Translations under genes and position numbers: made by a program | Assembly (NCBI GenBank): GCA_002784245.1 | Contig: PFKL01000056.1 | Span: forward strand, 1-6,406 | Direction of reading: 5' to 3' | Length of the DNA stretch: 6,406 bases | Source of the DNA: Comamonadaceae bacterium CG_4_10_14_3_um_filter_60_75 | GTDB lineage: Bacteria > Pseudomonadota > Gammaproteobacteria > Burkholderiales > Burkholderiaceae_C | Notes under the pieces: model-generated | Seen by the model: only the letters and a program-made list of their open reading frames with translations | Databases searched by the model: none | What the model was told of the DNA's origin: nothing | In this document: one piece after another, positions 1 through 5,655 of the stretch | Layout: each line of letters begins with the position of its first letter | Position numbering within the stretch: the stretch's first letter is position 1

Positions 1-186
1 GGCCAAGTCGGCGTACAAGACGCGCCATTCGGCCTGACGCCCCATCACCAAGCCCACAATACCAATCACCACCAGCAAGGCCACGCCCAGCGCCAGGCGC
101 ATTTTTTGGGCACGGTCCATCGCGGCGAGCTTTTGGCCGAGCGTCGGATTGAGCGCAATAGTGGAAATGGCAGGTGCGGCAGGCAT
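1..186 (-). CDS. fliF: FliF, flagellar MS-ring protein (N-terminal 62 residues, cut by window edge)
   Basis: FliF forms the MS ring, the inner-membrane base of the flagellar motor on which the export gate, the rod and the FliG switch assemble. Only the N-terminus is present: an ATG at 184-186, a short cytoplasmic segment (NPTLGQKLAAMDRAQKMRL, about residues 13-31), one hydrophobic membrane span (about residues 31-48) and the start of the periplasmic ring-building domain, with the motif EWRVLYADLA at residues 53-62 (FliF proteins typically have a Y-x-x-L-Y-x-x-L pattern here). The frame is open to base 1, so the gene continues to the left. A weak GGAA lies about 8 bases before the ATG. It is divergent from fliE, a common arrangement in proteobacteria. 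The identification rests on the membrane span, this motif and the fliE neighbour. Confidence 0.85.
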   Translation of the reverse strand, partial: MPAAPAISTIALNPTLGQKLAAMDRAQKMRLALGVALLVVIGIVGLVMGRQAEWRVLYADLA

Positions 187-266
187 GACTTTGTTCCGTA
201 AGGGGGTGGCCGGTTCCAACCCGGATGGCAATGATTATTTGACGCAGTTGGCAAAACATGAGGTTG

Positions 267-295
267 ATAAGACCGGTTTTTACCCGTTACTTCAA
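267..295 (-). promoter_or_regulatory. Possible sigma-70-type promoter for fliF
   Basis: On the minus strand, TTGAAG (290-295, 4 of 6 to the -35 consensus) and TCTTAT (267-272, 4 of 6 to the -10 consensus) are separated by exactly 17 bases. Transcription would start near 260, giving a leader of about 75 bases before the fliF ATG. The match is moderate and may be chance; no FliA (sigma-28) motif was seen. Confidence 0.25.
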
Positions 296-304
296 ATTTA
301 TGTT

Positions 305-321
305 TTGGCAACAGCGTCGCT
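305..321 (+). promoter_or_regulatory. Sigma-54 (-24/-12) promoter candidate for fliE
   Basis: The sequence TTGGCAACAGCGTCGCT fits the RpoN consensus YTGGCACGRNNNTTGCW at 11 of 14 defined positions. It keeps the two essential dinucleotides, GG at 307-308 and GC at 319-320, separated by exactly ten bases. The start of transcription would be near 332, about 29 bases before the fliE ATG. RpoN control of fliE with an enhancer-binding activator is established in Pseudomonas and Vibrio; for this organism it is inferred from the motif alone. FlhDC-type control, usual in many betaproteobacteria, is the alternative. Confidence 0.5.
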
Positions 322-360
322 AGCATCCAGCCTACACCTCATCCGAGCCTTTAAAGCACC

Positions 361-678
361 ATGAACCTCAGACTCACCCCCACCACCATGCCGGTCGCCG
401 TGCGCCCCGGCAGCTTGGGCGGCGTGGCTGGGCGTGTGGCCGGTGGTGCAGCTTCTGAAGGCTTTGCCGGCGCACTCAAGGGTGCGCTGGCGTCGGTCAG
501 CGCGGCGCAAAACGAGTCGGCTCAACTGCAACGCGAAGTGCAGCTTGAAAACCCCAAGGTCAGCCTAGAAGAAACCATGGTGGCGATCCAGAAGGCGCAA
601 ATCGGCTTTCAGGCCACGCTGCACGTGCGCAATCGCATGGTGCAGGCCTACACCGACATCATGAACATGCAGGTGTAG
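361..678 (+). CDS. fliE: FliE, flagellar hook-basal body protein
   Basis: FliE is a small exported protein that joins the FliF MS ring to the proximal rod, and it is among the first substrates of the flagellar type III export system. The 105-residue product matches the usual FliE length of about 100-110. The conserved C-terminal half is clear: EETMVAIQKAQIGFQATLHV (residues about 70-89) followed by RNRMVQAYTDIMNMQV, which carries the family's Q-KA and aYxxIMxMxV pattern. The N-terminal 40 residues are low-complexity, rich in Gly, Ala and Val, and unstructured-looking, as expected for an exported rod component. There is no cleavable signal peptide. The ATG at 361 gives the normal length; no good Shine-Dalgarno precedes it. 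A second ATG at 388 would remove nine residues. It is divergent from fliF and probably transcribed alone from the -24/-12 site upstream. Confidence 0.93.
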   Translation: MNLRLTPTTMPVAVRPGSLGGVAGRVAGGAASEGFAGALKGALASVSAAQNESAQLQREVQLENPKVSLEETMVAIQKAQIGFQATLHVRNRMVQAYTDIMNMQV

Positions 679-718
679 CGGTCGGCGGCGGACAGCGCCG
701 CGGCCATTGCAATGACCG
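679..718 (+). terminator. GC-rich stem-loop directly after the fliE stop
   Basis: Right after the TAG stop, GCGGCG (685-690) and CGCCGC (696-701) form a perfect 6-bp stem with a 5-base loop. CGGTC (679-683) and GACCG (714-718) can close an outer stem around it. No T-run follows, so this is not a classical intrinsic terminator. It may stabilise the 3' end of the fliE mRNA or act with Rho. Confidence 0.3.
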
Positions 719-901
719 TGTGCAATTCAAACCGCCGTGGCATCGCGAAAAGTCATCGTATCGCGTCAAACCCATCACGTCATAGCGCACTTTATTGAAG
801 CTCGGCTGTTTTGAATTCCCACTGCCAGGCCACTCACGGCGCCGTCGAATCAGTCGGGCAGTGCGCATTGCACGGCTGATTCATCAAAACCTGCTGTTGT
901 C
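719..901. other. Convergent intergenic region, no gene seen
   Basis: With the fliE-proximal stem-loop just upstream, this stretch fills the 223 bases between the ends of fliE and dnaE2. No reading frame here has a recognisable product or a plausible start. It contains a 10-bp palindrome (ACGGCGCCGT, 836-845), a distant inverted pair AATTCAAA/TTTGAATT, and the long hairpin at 847-882 listed separately. No tRNA, IS end or CRISPR-like repeat was seen. Confidence 0.6.
847..882. terminator. Long hairpin just beyond the dnaE2 stop
   Basis: GAATCAGTCG (847-856) pairs with CGGCTGATTC (873-882), ten pairs including one G.T. After a single G/A mismatch, GCAGT (858-862) pairs with ATTGC (867-871), five pairs including one G.T, closing on a GCGC loop. 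The hairpin begins 20 bases after the dnaE2 stop and lies between two convergent genes, the usual place for a bidirectional terminator. Neither strand has a following T-run, so intrinsic termination is doubtful; mRNA 3'-end protection is an alternative. Confidence 0.4.
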
Positions 902-3900
902 TCAATGAAAGTCGCGGCTGGGCGCCGACAACTCACCCAGCAAGGGGGTGAGGTCTTTCAAAAAGCCCGCCACCAGGTGGCACACCTGGCCGCCGCTGCC
1001 CTCGTCGCGCTGCCAGGTGCCGTACACCGCCAGCAGTTTGGCATGCAGCAATTGGGCGCGCTGCTTTTCCTTGAGCGCCTTCCAGACGATCACGTTGACG
1101 CAGCCGGTTTCGTCCTCCAGCGTCACAAACGTCACACCATGGGCGGTGCCAGGGCTTTGCCGCATCGTCACCAGACCGCAGGCGCGCACCAGCCGACCGT
1201 GCGGCAGCTGGCGCAGCTCGGCAGCACTGAGAAGCTTTAATTTTAATAGCTGCTTGCGCAACAAAAACAAGGGGTGGGAGCGTAAAGTTAGTCCCAACGC
1301 GGCGTAGTCAAAGCGTACTTCTTCGCCCTCGGCAGCGGCGGGTAAATGCAGCGCCAATTCATTTACCGGAGCCTCGCGCAACAACACCGGGGCGTGGTGC
1401 AGCGCGCTGGCGTCCCACACCTGCTGGCGGCGATGGCCGCTCAGGCTGTGCAGCGCGTCGGCACTGGCCAGTGCCTTGAGGTCACCGGCATCGATCGCGC
1501 CGCGCAGTGCCAGGTCTTCGGTACTGGTGAAGGCTTGCTGGGCTCGGGCGATAACCATGCGCTGGGCAGCTGATGCGCTCAGGCCGCTGACCAGACGCAA
1601 GCCCAGGCGCACAGCGGACCCCTGAAGCGTGCAATCCCAATCACTGTGCACCACATCCACCGGCAACACCGCCACACCGTGCGCTTTAGCGTCTTGCACC
1701 AGCTGCGACGGGCCGTAAAAACCCATCGGCTGGCTGTTGAGCAGGGCCGCCAGATAGCACGCAGGATGGTGACGTTTAAGCCAGCAACTGGCCCACACCA
1801 GCAGCGCAAAGCTGGCGGCGTGGCTCTCGGGAAAGCCGTATTCGCCAAAGCCTTCAATCTGCTTAAACAGCTGTTCGGCAAACTCGGCCGTGTAGCCGTT
1901 TTTCAGCATGCCACCGACCAGCCGGTCGTAGTGTTTGTGCACGCCGCCCTTACGCTTCCAGGCGGCCATGGAGCGGCGCAACTGGTCGGCCTCGCCGGGG
2001 GAAAAGTCGGCCGCTGCCATGGCGACTTGCATGACTTGTTCCTGAAAAATCGGTACGCCCAACGTGCGCTTGAGCACCTCTTGCAGCGCCGGGCTGGCGT
2101 AACTCACCGCCTCAGGGCAAGCGCGCGCTTTCAGATACGGGTGCACCATGCCACCCTGAATGGGGCCCGGGCGCACGATGGCCACCTCGACCACCAGGTC
2201 GTAAAAGCAGCGCGGCCTCAATCGCGGCAGCATGCTCATTTGCGCGCGGCTCTCAATCTGAAAAACGCCTACCGTGTCGGCGGCACAGATCATGTCAAAA
2301 GTGGCAGCATCGTCTGCGGGGATGTCCTGCATCTGGAACGGCTGGCCGCGCTGAGCGCCCACCAGCGCCAGGCAGCGACGAATGGCGCTGAGCATGCCCA
2401 GCGCCAGAATGTCCACTTTGAGCAAGCCCAGCGCGTCCAGGTCGTCCTTGTCCCACTGAATGACCGAGCGCTCGGGCATGGCGGCGTTTTCCACCGGCAC
2501 CAGCCGCGTGAGCTGGCCGCGCGTGAGCACAAAGCCGCCGGGGTGCTGGCTCAGGTGGCGCGGCATGCCCAGCAGCTGCTGGCTCAGGTCAAGCCACAAA
2601 GAGAGCAGGTGTGGCGGCATTGCCAAGGTATTACGTTGGGCCGACTTCCGTCGGCCAGGTTCGCCCGGCGCTACCTCCTGCTCCTGCTCCCGCGCCAGCG
2701 CGGCGGCCAGCCGCTCGGCCAGCACCGCGCGGCTATACATACCGGGGTGCTCGCGAGCCATGGCATTGATCAATTCCTCTGGCACGCCCAGCGCGCGCCC
2801 CACGTCGCGCAGCGCGCTGCGCGGGCGGTAGCTGATGGCCACGGCGGTGAGTGCGGCACGGTCGCGACCGTACTTGGCGTAGATGTACTGGATGACTTCT
2901 TCGCGCCGCTGGTGCTCAAAGTCGACGTCAATGTCGGGCGGCTCGTCACGTTCGCGGCTGATAAAGCGTTCAAACAGCACGCTGCTGCGCGCCGGGTCCA
3001 CCTCGGTCACGCCCAGGCAGTAGCACACCGCCGAATTGGCCGCCGACCCGCGCCCCTGGCACAGAATGCCCTGGCGGCGGGCGAAGGCGACGATATCATG
3101 CACGGTCAAAAAATACATCTCGTACTTCAATTCGGCAATCAGCGCCAGCTCGTGCGCCAGCTGCTGTTGCACGCCAACAGGCACGCCTTGCGGGTAACGC
3201 CGGGCGGCGCCCTCGAAGGTGAATTGGCGCAGCGTTTGCGCCGGGGTCTGGCCGGGCAACACCGCCTCCAGGGGATATTGGTAGCGCAATTCGTCCAGGC
3301 TGAACTGGCAGCGCGCGGCCACCGTCAGCGTGTTGGCCAGCAATTCAGGCGGGTAGATTTGCGCCAGCCGCGCACGCGAACGCAGATGCGCTTCGGCGTT
3401 GGGCTGCAGCGCCAGGCCGCAGTGGGCCAGCGGCTGGCCCAGCCGCACGGCAGTCAGCACGTCTTGCAAGGGTTTGCGCGAGCGCAGGTGCATCAGCACG
3501 CTGCCCACCGCCACCAGCGGCACCTGCGTGCGCTGCGCGACCTGTTGCAGTTTGTGCCACAGCAGCGCGTCGTCGGCCTGCAACAGCTGCGCCAGTGCCA
3601 GCCAGCAATTTATGCCAAATTGACCTCTAGCCCAAGTAGCTATTGCGCAAGCAGCTTCTAAGGTAATAGCGTTTTGCAGCACCAGCAGTAGCTCGCAGCC
3701 TTGCAATCGGGCCCAGCGGGGGTCCGGCCAGGCGACGTGGTATTGGCCTTTGGGTGCGCTGCGCCGCGCAGCGGTGATGAACTCGCACAGCGCACCCCAG
3801 GCGGCCAGGTCATGCGGCAGGGCAACCAAGGTAAAACTCACGCTTTGGGCCACTGCGGTGACACTGTTTTGCGCATCGCCAGCGAGCCGGGTTGGCGCGG

Positions 3901-4192
3901 TGAGCGGCACCACAAATTCCGCCCCCGGCAGCAGCTTCAGGCCGCGCTTTTTGGCCTCAACATGCGCGCGCACCATGCCCGCCACCGAACATTCATCGGT
4001 GAGCGCCAACGCTGCATAGCCCAGCGCGTGGGCGCGCGCCACCAGCTCTTCGGGCTGTGACGCGCCCGCGCCAAAACTGAAGCTGCTGCGGCAATACAGC
4101 TCGGCATAGGCTGGGGCGCTGCCAGCGACGGCAGAACGCGATGAAGCATCAGGTTTGATCACTGACTCAACAACCAGCGCACGCCGCCTCAC
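902..4192 (-). CDS. dnaE2: DnaE2 / ImuC, error-prone C-family DNA polymerase III alpha subunit
   Basis: DnaE2 (ImuC) is the translesion polymerase of the ImuA-ImuB-DnaE2 mutasome and copies across DNA damage with induced mutagenesis. With the GTG at 4192 it has 1096 residues, about the family norm. Domains in order are: an N-terminal PHP domain (YAELYCRSSFSF about 29-40, LTDE near 64-67); the polymerase palm with PPDIDVDF, where D422 and D424 match E. coli DnaE D401 and D403, and LKVDIL with D594 matching D555; the family motif PRHLSQHPGG near 543-552; the DnaE2-type QIEGFGEYGFPESHAASFA; and a C-terminal OB fold from about residue 998 (RLVRACGLVTMRQ) ending in the intact family tail PSRDFH. 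No in-frame ATG precedes the PHP domain. The GTG at 4192 overlaps the imuB stop (GTGA) and was chosen for translational coupling; GTG at 4162 or 4267 is possible. Two repeat copies (1245-1280 and 3620-3657) and one hairpin (2639-2656) lie inside the gene. Confidence 0.96.
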   Translation of the reverse strand: MRRRALVVESVIKPDASSRSAVAGSAPAYAELYCRSSFSFGAGASQPEELVARAHALGYAALALTDECSVAGMVRAHVEAKKRGLKLLPGAEFVVPLTAPTRLAGDAQNSVTAVAQSVSFTLVALPHDLAAWGALCEFITAARRSAPKGQYHVAWPDPRWARLQGCELLLVLQNAITLEAACAIATWARGQFGINCWLALAQLLQADDALLWHKLQQVAQRTQVPLVAVGSVLMHLRSRKPLQDVLTAVRLGQPLAHCGLALQPNAEAHLRSRARLAQIYPPELLANTLTVAARCQFSLDELRYQYPLEAVLPGQTPAQTLRQFTFEGAARRYPQGVPVGVQQQLAHELALIAELKYEMYFLTVHDIVAFARRQGILCQGRGSAANSAVCYCLGVTEVDPARSSVLFERFISRERDEPPDIDVDFEHQRREEVIQYIYAKYGRDRAALTAVAISYRPRSALRDVGRALGVPEELINAMAREHPGMYSRAVLAERLAAALAREQEQEVAPGEPGRRKSAQRNTLAMPPHLLSLWLDLSQQLLGMPRHLSQHPGGFVLTRGQLTRLVPVENAAMPERSVIQWDKDDLDALGLLKVDILALGMLSAIRRCLALVGAQRGQPFQMQDIPADDAATFDMICAADTVGVFQIESRAQMSMLPRLRPRCFYDLVVEVAIVRPGPIQGGMVHPYLKARACPEAVSYASPALQEVLKRTLGVPIFQEQVMQVAMAAADFSPGEADQLRRSMAAWKRKGGVHKHYDRLVGGMLKNGYTAEFAEQLFKQIEGFGEYGFPESHAASFALLVWASCWLKRHHPACYLAALLNSQPMGFYGPSQLVQDAKAHGVAVLPVDVVHSDWDCTLQGSAVRLGLRLVSGLSASAAQRMVIARAQQAFTSTEDLALRGAIDAGDLKALASADALHSLSGHRRQQVWDASALHHAPVLLREAPVNELALHLPAAAEGEEVRFDYAALGLTLRSHPLFLLRKQLLKLKLLSAAELRQLPHGRLVRACGLVTMRQSPGTAHGVTFVTLEDETGCVNVIVWKALKEKQRAQLLHAKLLAVYGTWQRDEGSGGQVCHLVAGFLKDLTPLLGELSAPSRDFH
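1245..1280 (+). repeat. Short palindromic repeat, copy A (inside dnaE2, antisense to coding)
   Basis: AATAGCTGCTTGCGC at 1245-1259 matches copy C (AATAGCTACTTGCGC) at 14 of 15 bases. After an 8-base A-rich spacer comes CAAGGG (1268-1273), at the same distance as TAAGGG in copies C and D. CTTG and CAAG can pair as a small stem. The right end beyond AAGGG is degenerate. It lies in an AT-rich island and is read on the other strand as dnaE2 residues about 971-983 (LLRKQLLK region), without an obvious length change compared with what I recall of the family. Confidence 0.6.
2639..2656. repeat. Perfect hairpin inside dnaE2
   Basis: GGCCGAC (2639-2645), loop TTCC, GTCGGCC (2650-2656): a perfect 7-bp stem with a 4-base loop. 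In dnaE2 it is read as PGRRKSAQ (residues about 512-519), inside a charged, low-conservation stretch from roughly AREQEQEV to RNTLAMPP. That stretch lies between the palm aspartates and the PRHLSQH motif and looks longer than typical. It may be a second type of inserted palindromic element. Confidence 0.4.
3620..3657 (-). repeat. Short palindromic repeat, copy B (inside dnaE2, sense; 15-nt internal deletion)
   Basis: On the minus strand, AATAGCTACTTG is joined directly to GGCTAGAGGTCAA (3644 down to 3620). All 25 bases are identical to copy C except that the 15-nt middle of C is absent. Just before it, at 3656-3645, is a further half-copy AGCTGCTTGCGC, identical to 12 bases of copy A. It is translated in dnaE2 from I184 as IATWARGQ, in the same frame as copy C (IAT...ARGQ). 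Confidence 0.75.
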
Positions 4193-5655
4193 GCGAAAAC
4201 ACCGTGCAAATACCAGTCGCCTGCGGCTTGCTGCGCCGCATGGCCCAAGCGCTCGCGGTAAATCCACAGCAGGACGGCACAGCAGGTGCGGGCGACAAAG
4301 TAGTCGCGCAAGGCCACGACGGTTACGGCGTCAGCCTGATCAGCCCACCAGCCAGACTCCAGCCGCTGCGGCCCGGCCAGCAAAGTCAGCGGCCCCTGGT
4401 ACTGCGGCTGGCCCTGACGCACGCTGAGTTTGCGCGGCACCGCCAGCAACCAGGTGGGCAGCAAGGGGCTGGCGGTGCCGTCAGAGCCACTGTCAACAAC
4501 GACTGCATTCTTGATGATTTTTTGACCTCTAGCCCTTACAGAATAAGCGCAAGTAGCTATTGAATTCGAAGTATTGTCCGCCGCTAGCCAGGCCTGCATC
4601 TGCTCTGGTCGGTGGTCGGCCTGCAACTGGCAGCGCAACACCTTGTCAGCGCCCAGGCGCGCGCTCAGGCGCTCAAGCAATTGCACCAGGCTGTCGCCGT
4701 GTGGTTGCTCGTCAGGCAGCAAACTGGCGCTTTGTCCCACCAGCGGCTGGGTTTCCAGTGAGCGCAGGTGCAACCACAACGCTGGTGCAGGCAGCGTTGT
4801 CTGGTGCAAGCGCTCGGCGAGCAGGCGTTGCAGGTGCGCGGTGTCCTGCGCGGGCTCGGCGGTGCGCAGCACCAGCGCGCCTTCTTTGGCGGTGTGCCGC
4901 CGCGCGTCCATCTGCCAGGCCAGCTCCAGCGCCAGCACGCCGCGTTGGCGCAAGCGCAGCCAGACCTGCAGCTGCGCGAGCAGGCGGCGCGCGCCAAATA
5001 GCAGTGCGCTGGCGCTCTCGACCGCGCTGGGCAGCTCCAGCGCGGCCGCAAATACCTCGGGCAGGGTCAGCCAAAGATAAACGTCAGGGCGCTGGCCATA
5101 GGCCTGGTCCAACGCGTCGACCAGCGCCGCACCAAAACGCCGCGCCAGCCCGCCGCGCGGCAACGCGCGCAACTGGCCCCAAGTGGTGCAACCCAGCCGC
5201 GCCAGCGTGGCCAGATGCGGTTGCGCCGCCAACAAGGTGTGCAGCGGCAGGTCGTCCGGCGCGTCGGGAGGCCGCCTGGCCGTGCGTGCAGCGGCCGGGT
5301 GATCAGGCGGCGGCGCCCCTGCAACAGACCGCGCTGGTGTTTGGATCAAACGCGCAAGCGCTATTAAAGATGTATCACCTTGCGCATAATTTATAAGGGC
5401 TACCGGCTTTTTCGACATATAAATATGGCGCAACAAGGCAGCGCGACCACCCCACAGCCGGGTGCAGGCCGAGACTTCCATCAGCACCGCGTCAGCCAGC
5501 AACACCACCTTGGGCGTATAGCGCAGTGCCCACCAGCCCAGCGCGCGCAAGGGGTCGGCCAACCGCGCCGCGTCGTTGGATACGTCGCCTGTTGCGTCGG
5601 TCGATCCGGCCTGCGCTGGTGCTTCAGGCTGCGGCTGCAGTGCGATCCAATCCAT
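4189..5655 (-). CDS. imuB: ImuB, Y-family polymerase-like mutasome hub protein
   Basis: ImuB is an inactive relative of Y-family polymerases (DinB/UmuC) that links the beta clamp, ImuA and DnaE2 during damage-induced mutagenesis. The 488-residue product shows a very short palm (MDWIAL, then LGWWALRYTP 39-48 and LLADAVLMEVSACTRLWGG 52-70, where active enzymes have the D-E pair before LDV), AQGDTSLIALARL (91-103), a helix-hairpin-helix thumb (about 151-187), a little-finger domain from about 200, and a conserved C-terminus (YQGPLTLLAGPQRLESGWW, then LRDYFVAR and LLWIYRERL, ending WYLHGVFA). QSASLLP at 308-314 sits where ImuB proteins tend to have a clamp-binding motif, but it is degenerate. The ATG at 5655 is preferred over an upstream one at 5721 because GGAG lies 7 bases upstream and MDWIAL is the family-like start. 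It overlaps imuA by 32 bp. Copies C and D of the repeat lie within it. Confidence 0.93.
   Translation of the reverse strand: MDWIALQPQPEAPAQAGSTDATGDVSNDAARLADPLRALGWWALRYTPKVVLLADAVLMEVSACTRLWGGRAALLRHIYMSKKPVALINYAQGDTSLIALARLIQTPARSVAGAPPPDHPAAARTARRPPDAPDDLPLHTLLAAQPHLATLARLGCTTWGQLRALPRGGLARRFGAALVDALDQAYGQRPDVYLWLTLPEVFAAALELPSAVESASALLFGARRLLAQLQVWLRLRQRGVLALELAWQMDARRHTAKEGALVLRTAEPAQDTAHLQRLLAERLHQTTLPAPALWLHLRSLETQPLVGQSASLLPDEQPHGDSLVQLLERLSARLGADKVLRCQLQADHRPEQMQAWLAADNTSNSIATCAYSVRARGQKIIKNAVVVDSGSDGTASPLLPTWLLAVPRKLSVRQGQPQYQGPLTLLAGPQRLESGWWADQADAVTVVALRDYFVARTCCAVLLWIYRERLGHAAQQAAGDWYLHGVFA
4518..4561 (-). repeat. Short palindromic repeat, copy C (inside imuB, sense; most complete copy)
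   Basis: On the minus strand it reads AATAGCTACTTGCGC, spacer TTATTCTG, TAAGGGCTAGAGGTC and then an A-run. CTTGC pairs with GTAAG (one G.T), and TAGC with GCTA, around a 9-base loop. It is translated from I366 of imuB as IATCAYSVRARGQKI. This lies in the poorly conserved linker between the little-finger domain and the conserved C-terminal block, in an AT-rich island. It appears to be an in-frame insertion that lengthens the linker. Confidence 0.75.
5352..5412 (+). repeat. Short palindromic repeat, copy D (inside imuB, composite, antisense)
   Basis: On the plus strand CTTGCGC (5379-5385), an 8-base spacer and TAAGGGCTA (5394-5402) match copy C at the same spacing, 20 of 24 bases identical, followed by CCGGC and a T-run. 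A half-copy in the opposite direction, AATAGCGCTTGCGC, lies on the minus strand at 5365-5352. Together they form an inverted composite in an AT-rich island. The coding strand reads it as KPVALINYAQGDTSLIALAR, family-conserved imuB sequence spelled with AT-rich codons. Confidence 0.55.

Noticed and set aside
318..334. A GG-N10-GC match on the minus strand that could be a sigma-54 promoter for fliF
   Set aside because: Beyond the two dinucleotides it fits the consensus poorly, it overlaps the better plus-strand site, and it would leave a leader of about 120 bases.
2806..2823. An 18-bp perfect palindrome CGCGCAGCGCGCTGCGCG
   Set aside because: It encodes the conserved R-S-A-L-R stretch of DnaE2 with GC-rich codons. 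Self-complementary GC/CG runs are common in such DNA, so a separate function is not supported.
1646..3661. A 671-codon open frame on the plus strand opposite dnaE2
   Set aside because: It is His/Arg/Gln-rich with no recognisable domain, and is the mirror of a well-supported high-GC gene. Such long antisense frames are expected from GC-biased third codon positions.
4560..5396. A 278-codon plus-strand frame opposite imuB
   Set aside because: It is Ala/Arg/Pro-rich shadow sequence with no family resemblance; imuB on the other strand explains the region.
1245..5412. Treating the repeated islands as a CRISPR array or IS ends
   Set aside because: The copies are in mixed orientation, far apart, and inside intact genes, with no regular spacing, transposase or target duplications seen.
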